A DNA stretch of 9,086 bases from an uncultured Collinsella sp. GTDB lineage: Bacteria; Actinomycetota; Coriobacteriia; Coriobacteriales; Coriobacteriaceae. The translations under genes and the position numbers were made by a program. A model generated the notes under the pieces. That model did not search any database, was not told the origin of the DNA, and saw nothing but the letters and a program-made list of their open reading frames with translations. Below, in pieces: positions 1 through 5,294 of the stretch (positions are counted from its first letter, which is position 1; the number at the start of each line of letters is the position of its first letter). The DNA is taken from positions 1 through 9,086 of the forward strand of contig CATVQO010000052.1 in assembly GCA_958346165.1 (NCBI GenBank). The letters are read 5' to 3'.

Positions 1-60
1 CAGTAGCGGTCAGTAGCGGTCAGTAGCGGTCAGTAGCGGTCAGTAGCGGTCAGTAGCGGT
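1..60. repeat. 10-bp tandem repeat array (six perfect copies)
   Basis: Six identical head-to-tail copies of CAGTAGCGGT fill the first 60 bases. A seventh start (CAGTATATTC, 61-70) keeps only the CAGTA word. The array touches the window edge, so its true length is unknown. A 10-bp period does not preserve a reading frame and is close to one DNA helical turn, so a coding role is unlikely. The same CAGTAG word begins the 22-bp repeats at 128-171, which suggests a common origin. Function is not known from the sequence. Confidence 0.95.
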
Positions 61-116
61 CAGTATATTCTTCGGAGCCGTTTCTCTGGGCTTCGGCGGA
101 CTTGCCAACTCGCGCT

Positions 117-177
117 TGGGCACTACTCAGTAGATTACTCAGCAGTGCCCAGTAGATTACTCAGTAGTGCCCAGCAG
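117..177. repeat. 22-bp direct repeat pair inside an 11-bp inverted repeat
   Basis: Two adjacent 22-bp units (128-149 and 150-171) begin CAGTAGATTACTCAG and differ by one base (C at 142 versus T at the matching place). A third copy begins at 172 (CAGCAG) and then breaks down. Independently, TGGGCACTACT (117-127) is the exact reverse complement of AGTAGTGCCCA (163-173), so the block can fold into an 11-bp stem with a 35-nt loop. It lies just downstream of the stop codon of the minus-strand gene at 229-1611, where a transcript end could fall. No T-tract follows on either strand, so a classical intrinsic terminator is not supported. The rest of 1-228 shows no gene. Confidence 0.85.
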
Positions 178-228
178 GGGGAGGGCAGCAAACGCAATGG
201 GCCTGTTTCCCGGCTAGGACCTGCAGCC

Positions 229-1611
229 TCAAACTTCGCTTGGCATCCTGTAGAACTGGTGCGGGTCTTTCGGGCTTTTCCCTACCCATTCCAACAGGCC
301 TCGACCGGCAAGGTCTTTCAGAGTCTTCGAGGCCGTTTTCCTACCGACATTGGACTCCCGCGCGAGGTCGGAGGTCGTGATTTTCCCCTGAGCGGCGGCA
401 ATTGCCATCGCTGCTCGTTCGCGCTCGCTGAGGAGCGGTCGGTTGTCGGCCGCGGTTCTCCTGAAGGCCGCTTTCTGCAACCCAGGACGCTCGAAGACGA
501 CGACGGTGCTGTTGACGGTCTGCTCGAAGCGGAACCTCACGCCGGCTGCCTCGCAGGCCTCCTTGATGCGCGGTATGCCCGTGCCGTACTGCTCGATGAC
601 GCCGGCGCGGAACAGGGTGCGCGCGATCGCGGGGTTTCGGAGGCCGAACTCGCTCGCGGTACCGTCTAGGTGCTCTTGCGGCGAGTCGCCCTCGGGGAAC
701 AGGCCCGGGCTCACGATCTGGACGGTGTCCATGAACACGTTGACCTCGACGGCGGTGCCGGTGGTGTAGTCGCGGTGGCACAGCGCGTTGGCAACCGCCT
801 CGCGGATGGCCTCGGCCGGGATCTCGGGGATCTCCTTGCGGTACATGCCCGTCTCGCCGATGACGAACTCGCGCCTGATGTTCGACGTCACGAAGTACTC
901 GGCGAAGTCGAGCAGCTTGAGCATGGTGCCGCTCTCGCGGCGCAGGTCGAGGATCTTGGCCTTGGTGTTGCCGCCCAGAAGCCCCAGCTTCATCCTGGGG
1001 TAGGTGTCGGATCCCTCGCAGAACAGCTCCACCGCGGCGTTTCTTAGGCTGCCGTCGGGCGCGACGAGGTCGAGCCTTGCCAAGGTGTCCTCCACGCCGG
1101 CGAACCCGCCGCCCACGCGTCCGGCCCTGCCGCCGCGCGCGACGAAGTCACGCACCGCCTGCTCGTCGGCGTCGGAGACGGGCCTGCCGGACGGCAGCGA
1201 GTCCCACGGGCTACGGGCGCGCTCACGCTTGACGACCATGGCGCTCAGCTCCGAGGCCGACAGCGCTTTGTTCGAAGTCCCCACGCGGGTGAAGTAGCGT
1301 CCGTCGGCGGAGTAGGGGGCGTCGGCACCTGAGAAGGCAATTTTGATGTATCGCAGCCCATCATCGGCGTCGAGGCACTCGACCGTCGGGAACACCGCGG
1401 GCTCGATCTTGTCGGACACCCACGACGTCACCTGGCGCAGCGTTGCGTCGCTGACATCCTGGCCGATGACATCGCCGTTGTCCTTCACGCCGAAGTAGAG
1501 CTCGCCGCGGCCGTGCTTGTTCAGCATGGCGCTGATGGCTTGCAGTGCTTCTTTATGCTCGCCAGTGGACTTCTTGAACTCGACGGTCTCGCTCTCGCTG
1601 CCCAGGTTCAT
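229..1611 (-). CDS. AlbA_2 / RecG-like ATP-binding / winged-helix protein, putative transcriptional regulator
   Basis: Complete 460-residue protein. Residues about 8-120 look like the AlbA_2 (Schlafen AlbA_2) domain: an N-terminal ETVEFKKS motif, then GELYFGVKDNGDVIGQD. Residues about 265-350 carry the block usually annotated as the RecG-like C-terminal or HATPase_c_4 fold: EAIREAVANALCHRDY, IVSPGLFPEG, then RNPAIARTLFRAGVIEQYGTG. The last 65 residues look like a winged helix (ITTSDLARESNVGRKTASKTL), consistent with DNA binding. Such proteins are commonly annotated as ATP-binding or DNA-binding transcriptional regulators; few have known targets, and no helicase motifs are present. The ATG at 1611 has an AAAGG-type ribosome site about 10 nt upstream and a perfect TATAAT box further up. 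It is transcribed away from the pel operon, so control of pel is possible but only by position. Strong third-position G/C use resembles the neighbours. Confidence 0.85.
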   Translation of the reverse strand: MNLGSESETVEFKKSTGEHKEALQAISAMLNKHGRGELYFGVKDNGDVIGQDVSDATLRQVTSWVSDKIEPAVFPTVECLDADDGLRYIKIAFSGADAPYSADGRYFTRVGTSNKALSASELSAMVVKRERARSPWDSLPSGRPVSDADEQAVRDFVARGGRAGRVGGGFAGVEDTLARLDLVAPDGSLRNAAVELFCEGSDTYPRMKLGLLGGNTKAKILDLRRESGTMLKLLDFAEYFVTSNIRREFVIGETGMYRKEIPEIPAEAIREAVANALCHRDYTTGTAVEVNVFMDTVQIVSPGLFPEGDSPQEHLDGTASEFGLRNPAIARTLFRAGVIEQYGTGIPRIKEACEAAGVRFRFEQTVNSTVVVFERPGLQKAAFRRTAADNRPLLSERERAAMAIAAAQGKITTSDLARESNVGRKTASKTLKDLAGRGLLEWVGKSPKDPHQFYRMPSEV

Positions 1612-1648
1612 CCGCGCTGCCTTTCCCGTTCGTTGCTTGTCTCGTTGG

Positions 1649-1676
1649 ATTATACCGTGGTCACCATGGGCGAAAA
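1649..1676 (-). promoter_or_regulatory. Candidate sigma-70-type promoter of the AlbA_2 gene
   Basis: On the minus strand a perfect TATAAT lies at plus positions 1649-1654, about 38 nt before the ATG at 1611. Sixteen bases further upstream is TTTTCG (1671-1676), a weak match to the -35 box. The transcript would begin near 1642 and have a leader of about 30 nt with the AAAGG ribosome site. The -10 box is strong and the -35 weak. No experimental support can be seen. Confidence 0.55.
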
Positions 1677-1853
1677 CGTGGAAGCGCGCTTGCTTGCCTC
1701 TACCATGTTCTCATGCGCCTTAATGCCCTTTGTGAAGAATCATCCCATTGGGAAACGGGTCCCTATGGAACGATTTTGGTATCAGGCATAGGGGGGCGCT
1801 ATCGTGGATGTCGTCACCATTGCCTGCGCCCTCGATCCAGAGATGTAATTACA

Positions 1854-1974
1854 GAAGTGCGGGGAAAAATCGAAAACCTTCGAGCACAACGCGGTTTTTT
1901 TGTATCAAAACCGCAGGTCGCGGAAGCCTAAAACGGGGGTCTGGTCAGCATTCCTTTGGTTTTCCCCGCACTTC
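1854..1974. repeat. 121-bp element bounded by perfect 15-bp inverted repeats
   Basis: GAAGTGCGGGGAAAA at 1854-1868 is the exact reverse complement of TTTTCCCCGCACTTC at 1960-1974. AATT stands 3 nt outside the left arm (1847-1850) and 2 nt outside the right arm (1977-1980); because AATT is self-complementary, it could be either an arm extension or a short target duplication. An 8-bp hairpin lies inside (1891-1914). There is no coding capacity. It could be a MITE-like or other interspersed repeat, or the closing stem of a structured RNA of about 121 nt. No T-tract follows either arm, so it is not an obvious terminator. Confidence 0.75.
1891..1914. repeat. 8-bp hairpin inside the 121-bp element
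   Basis: GCGGTTTT (1891-1898) pairs perfectly with AAAACCGC (1907-1914) across an 8-nt loop. A second GCGG at 1920-1923 could compete for the CCGC at 1911-1914. With the outer 15-bp arms this gives a nested, cruciform-like or RNA-like layout. The T residues lie in the stem and loop rather than after it, so it is not a standard terminator. Confidence 0.6.
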
Positions 1975-2189
1975 CGAATTTGGCCTCTCGCCACATCCCG
2001 ATTACGTCTTAAAGTGGCGCAAAAAGCCGTGTGCTCTGCTTGATTTTGCTCAGGAATTATGCCTGAGGGGTAGTGGATTCGCCTTTCTCCGCCGTGCAGC
2101 GGCACGTGTAGGGCTCTCTGGCTCAGGCGCGAGTCGCTTCCCGTCTGAAAAAGTTCTTAAAACAGCTTTAAAGTTGCCTTTGGCCTACA

Positions 2190-2219
2190 TTGACAGCGTA
2201 CAATATGCATGTTTACCAT
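2190..2219 (+). promoter_or_regulatory. Candidate promoter of the pel operon
   Basis: A perfect TTGACA -35 box lies at 2190-2195. Eighteen bases later TACCAT (2214-2219) matches four of six -10 positions. A competing -10, TACAAT (2199-2204, five of six), overlaps it and would pair with a weak TTGCCT at 2174-2179 across 19 bp. Either choice places the transcript start at about 2211-2226, before the ribosome site at 2236-2247 and after the first in-frame ATG at 2209. This favours the GTG at 2254 as the pelD start. No operator or c-di-GMP riboswitch is recognisable between promoter and gene. Confidence 0.5.
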
Positions 2220-2235
2220 GGCAAAAGCTAAATTT

Positions 2236-2247
2236 GGGGAGGGGGAG
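2236..2247 (+). promoter_or_regulatory. Ribosome binding site that decides the pelD start
   Basis: GGGGAGGGGGAG ends 6 nt before the GTG at 2254, ideal spacing. The in-frame ATGs at 2209 and 2218 have no comparable purine tract before them and fall within the candidate promoter. G-rich ribosome sites of the same style precede pelA (GGGGAGGAGG, 5277-5286), pelF (AAGGAGGG, 7151-7158) and pelG (GGGGGAG, 8586-8592). Confidence 0.75.
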
Positions 2248-2253
2248 CGCACG

Positions 2254-4392
2254 GTGGAAGTGCTGGTTGTTGGCAATACCGTGTATGTCGATGACGACTT
2301 TTGTGCCAAGGCGTTTCCCGGTGACCATGTTCAGGTCGTGGCGGCCAACGAGGCGCGCCGCGACGGGTCGTCGCTCCATGCGTCTTGGAAAGAGCTGCTG
2401 CAGCACCTGGACCAGGCTTACGAATTCGACCGTGTGGTCTACCTCTCTACCTATCTCACGCCGCATACCGAGGCCGTTGGCGACATCGAGCTGCTGCGCT
2501 CCGTCTTTCGAGCTTGCATGGGTCGCCAGATTCAGCTGCTGTTTGTGACTGGTCCCATGGGAGCGGACGGTGCGGTGGACGCTGCGGGGCAAAACGGCAA
2601 GGGCATCATTGCCCGTGCGGCCAACGACCTGTGCCGCTACTATGCGGTCCGCGACGGCATTCAGGCCAAGATCTTGCGCGTGCCGTATCTGTACACCGCC
2701 TCGCCCACGCTGGAAGACCCGATTTTGACCCCGCTGTTCGAGGCGTGCTCGCAAGGCTCTGCTGTCATGAGGGCTGGGGCGGACTCACCGCTCGGTGCCC
2801 TCTGCGCCGAGGAGCTGGCCGTTCTGGTGCGTCGCATCTTCGACAGCTGGGATGCCACATTCGAGGAACTCGAGGTTCCGGATAGCTTTGCCCACACCGT
2901 GGGAGACCTGGGCGAGGCGCTCAAGGGCTTGTTCCCGGGGCTCGACATTACCTACGACGGGGACGCCGTCGTCTCCATTGCTCCGAGCGATACCGTCCGC
3001 ACGCGCTACGGGTGGTTCCAGCGCTATGACGTGCTGCGCGATCTTTCGACCATACACGCCCGCTGGGAGCAGACCCTCGCGGGCAAGCGCCATCCGCTGC
3101 GTGCCGCCATCGACCGCATGCGCGGGCGGACACTGCCCATCAAATGCCTGGAGACCGCGCTGGCCTGGGTGCTCTTTGAGGGCCTGGAGCTGGTGTTTTC
3201 GCAGTCTGCTCAGCTTAACGTGCTCGACTACCGCCTGCTGTACGTGGTACTGATCGGCACGCTGTATGGGCTCGATTTTGGCCTGGTTGCGGCGCTGCTG
3301 GCGTCGGTGGGTTTGGCCGCGAGCTACTTTACTCAGTACGGCTATACCTTCCAGGGTCTCTTTTACGAGCCGTCCAACTGGCTGCCGTTTATTGCGTACT
3401 TTGTGGTGGGTGCCGTGTGCGGCTATGTGCAGCTGCGCAACAGCGAAGCCATTAGGGCGGAGCGCGATCAAAACGAGCTCGTGCGTAATCGCAATACGTT
3501 CCTCACACAGCTTTACCACGACGCGATCGAGGACAAGTGCGCGTACAGGCGCCAGATTGTGGGTCGCCACGACAGCTTTGGCAAGATCTTTGCCGTGACG
3601 CAGGAGCTCGACGTGCTCAACCCACGCGACATCTATCGCAAGTGCTGCGAGCTTCTGGGCGAGATCCTCGAGAACGATTCGGTTGCGATCTATCATGTTT
3701 CGGGCGGGGCATTTGCACGCCTGGTGGCAGCAAGTCCCGCGATTGCCGAAGATGCCGCACGCTCGCTCACGCTTGAGCAGCTTGCACCTCTTTTGGGCGA
3801 CGGGGGTCGTTCGAACCTGTGGGTGAACCGTGAGCTGACGCCGGGGCTTCCCATGTTTGGATACACGATCGAGCGCGACGGGGCACCCGCCGTGTTGATC
3901 TTTGTGCGTCGTGCGGCCGAAAACCAAATGACCCTCTATTATCAAAACCTGTTCCGCATCTTGTGCGGGTTGGTCGAAAGCGCGCTGGGCCGTGCCTTTG
4001 ACTATGAGGCGGTGGCGCAGGATAAACGCTGCGTTGACGGCACTTGCGTGCTCAAGCAGGCTGCCTTTGGCCAAGAGCTTGCGGCGGAGCAGGCGCTGGC
4101 AGATAGCAAGATGGGGAGTTTTTGCTCCTGCGCGTGGTACCGGGCATGGAGCCTGTCGGCGAGCTGGTGGGCGCAATTGGGTCGGCAATCCGCGAGAGCG
4201 ACGCGGCGGGCTTGGTCGACGGCGACGTGCTCTACCTGCTTATGCGCCAGGCAAAGGCATGCGATCTGCCCATTATCCGCGAGCGCCTGAGCGCAAAGCA
4301 GATTGCGGTGGAGCCCGTCGACGGCGAGGACATCGTGGAGCTGCTGCAGCACATCTCTTACACCGGTGACGGTGAGGGGGGGTGCCGCTTGA
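2254..4392 (+). CDS. pelD: PelD-like c-di-GMP receptor (SDR-TM-GAF-GGDEF), frameshifted as written
   Basis: Probable inner-membrane regulator of Pel polymerisation. From the GTG at 2254: residues 1-235 resemble a degenerate extended SDR fold (Rossmann-like start EVLVVGNTVYV but no GxxGxxG; VVYLST; AKILRVPYLY; no clear YxxxK), so catalysis is doubtful. Four membrane helices follow at about 298-316, 328-345, 347-365 and 376-394, then a charged, probably coiled-coil segment (395-430), a GAF domain (about 450-595) and a degenerate GGDEF domain. The order TM-GAF-GGDEF is diagnostic of PelD; an extra N-terminal SDR-like domain is, as I recall, a feature of Gram-positive PelD. The frame opened at 2254 closes at 4290, but the GGDEF domain continues in the -1 frame (open from 4107). 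The shift lies near 4113-4124. In that frame an RESD I-site (4191-4202) precedes DGDVL (4218-4232) in place of GGDEF, so c-di-GMP could bind but not be made. The end at 4392 is inferred, because in the shifted frame no stop occurs before pelE. Confidence 0.8.
4111..4124 (+). other. pelD: Apparent -1 frameshift site in pelD
   Basis: Upstream, pelD reads in one frame through LADSKMG. The recognisable GGDEF sequence (LLLRVVPGMEPVGELVGAI) is in the -1 frame, open from 4107 and overlapping the first frame until 4290. The switch point contains G4 (4113-4116) and T5 (4119-4123). One extra G would give KMGEFLLLRV and a continuous protein. As written, ribosomes would add about 56 out-of-frame residues and stop at 4290, leaving a PelD without its c-di-GMP domain. 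No canonical X_XXY_YYZ heptamer is in frame, although single-codon slippage on GGG or TTT is conceivable. Confidence 0.85.
4376..4382 (+). repeat. G7 tract at the pelD/pelE junction
   Basis: Seven consecutive G residues in GTGAGGGGGGGTGCC. The tract lies 6 nt before the TTG start of pelE and so also forms its ribosome site (GAGGGGGGG, 4374-4382). With seven Gs the GGDEF frame runs straight into PelE, giving a fused PelD-PelE. With six Gs the frame ends at TGA 4390-4392, overlapping the pelE TTG as TTGA. Its length therefore decides whether the two proteins are fused or separate. Confidence 0.8.
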
Positions 4393-5294
4393 TCTCGCTT
4401 GTCGTTGCTGCCGTCTTGCTGCTGATTCATGCGCTGGTTTGCCTGATGCTGTGGACGCTCATGAAACTGGGCCTGCTGCCGGTGCGCGGGCACATGCTGG
4501 CTGTGATAGTGCTGGTGCCGCTGTGGGGCCCGTTGCTGGTGGTTTTGCTATCGGTGTGCAGCGCGGTGTTTGGCGAGGGGCTGAAAGGGTCTGCGCTGGA
4601 GTCGCTGCGCTTCAACGATGACCTGCATCGCAGTATGTCGGTACCGAGTGGTGAGGACGATTCAGGCGTAGTGCCGCTCGAGGAGGCACTCATCGTCAAC
4701 GACCCGGCATACCGGCGCCGCCTAATGCTCTCCATGCTCACCGAGGAGCCCGACGCGTACCTGGCGCAGCTGCAGGCGGCTAAGCTTAACGACGACGTTG
4801 AGGTGGCGCACTATGCCGCGACGGCGGTGGCGCAGATCTCCAAGGAGTCCGACCTTAAACTGCAGCAGCTGGAGCGTGCCTTTAAGACGGACCCGAGCGC
4901 TCAAAACCTCAACGAATACTGCGATTTTCTTGGTGAATACTTGTGCTCGGGCTTGGCTGAGGGGCGCGTGGCTCAGATTCAGCGCCAACAGTACGCGCGC
5001 CTGCTTGCGCGTCGCTGCGAGCGCGAGGATACCCTTGAGCTGCGCATTCGATACGCGACGGCGCTGGCCGATGTCGGACAGATCGACGAGGCGCAGGCCG
5101 TGACCGACCAGCTGGTGATAGACGTGCCCGAGGAGCAGGAGGTTTGGATGCTTTGCCTGCGCCTGGCCGTGATGCGCCGCGACGGTGACGAGGTCCACCG
5201 TGTGATCGATGCGATTGACAAGCAACATGTGTATTTGAGCGCCGACAACCGCGAAAAGTTGGCGTTTTGGCGCGACGGGGAGGAGGCCAGATGA
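4389..5294 (+). CDS. pelE: PelE-like membrane protein with helical (TPR-like) repeats
   Basis: From the TTG at 4389 the product is 301 residues, near the usual PelE size (about 330 in Pseudomonas). Two membrane helices open it (about 2-22 and 34-62). The rest is soluble and helical, with TPR/HEAT-like stretches such as YATALADVGQIDEAQAV and VAHYAATAVAQISKES. In the known Pel complex PelE bridges PelD to PelF/PelG at the inner membrane. Position between pelD and the pelA-like gene, plus the two-helix and repeat layout, support the call; sequence identity to PelE is weak by eye. The same frame is open back to 4107, so gene callers may start it at TTG 4122 and include the PelD GGDEF domain, or fuse it to pelD. 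The stop TGA (5292-5294) overlaps the next ATG as ATGA, so the two genes are translationally coupled. Confidence 0.75.
   Translation: MISLVVAAVLLLIHALVCLMLWTLMKLGLLPVRGHMLAVIVLVPLWGPLLVVLLSVCSAVFGEGLKGSALESLRFNDDLHRSMSVPSGEDDSGVVPLEEALIVNDPAYRRRLMLSMLTEEPDAYLAQLQAAKLNDDVEVAHYAATAVAQISKESDLKLQQLERAFKTDPSAQNLNEYCDFLGEYLCSGLAEGRVAQIQRQQYARLLARRCEREDTLELRIRYATALADVGQIDEAQAVTDQLVIDVPEEQEVWMLCLRLAVMRRDGDEVHRVIDAIDKQHVYLSADNREKLAFWRDGEEAR

Larger units (their letters stand above)
1612..2189. other. Divergent intergenic region, no gene recognised
   Basis: This stretch separates the minus-strand AlbA_2 gene from the plus-strand pel operon. Open frames that cross it (for example 1513-1791 and 1748-2548 on the plus strand) have no recognisable domain, run into neighbouring genes in the wrong frame and lack the codon pattern of the real genes. 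It is visibly more A/T-rich, with runs of A and T. It contains the 121-bp inverted-repeat element at 1854-1974, its inner hairpin, and the competing stems at 2049-2128. I found no tRNA and no match to a riboswitch consensus I know. Confidence 0.7.

Noticed and set aside
117..177. CRISPR-like repeats
   Set aside because: The repeats are directly adjacent with no spacers, only two copies exist, and no cas gene is present.
145..669. Plus-strand frame opposite the AlbA_2 gene
   Set aside because: It is antisense to the well-supported AlbA_2 protein and begins inside the 22-bp repeats.
1804..1848. Tiny frame GTG to TAA (14 codons) after a G-rich stretch
   Set aside because: It has a plausible ribosome site but is far too short and without homology to call a gene; it could be chance.
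1854..1974. Intrinsic terminator formed by the 15-bp arms
   Set aside because: The loop is about 91 nt, no T-tract follows either arm, and no gene ends immediately upstream on either strand.
1980..2253. c-di-GMP riboswitch in the pel leader
   Set aside because: I looked for the conserved GEMM-type blocks and found none; the predicted leader is also only about 30-40 nt long.
1748..2548. Plus-strand open frame of 266 codons crossing the intergenic region into pelD
   Set aside because: It covers the inverted-repeat element and the promoter, enters pelD in another frame, and shows no family motif.
4111..4125. Canonical programmed -1 frameshift heptamer
   Set aside because: No in-frame X_XXY_YYZ site is present and no downstream stem is obvious; only weak single-codon slippage on GGG or TTT is possible.
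2785..4188. Long minus-strand open frame (467 codons) opposite pelD
   Set aside because: It is antisense to a recognisable PelD, has no domain, and is rich in His/Gln/Arg as expected of antisense shadows in high-GC genes.
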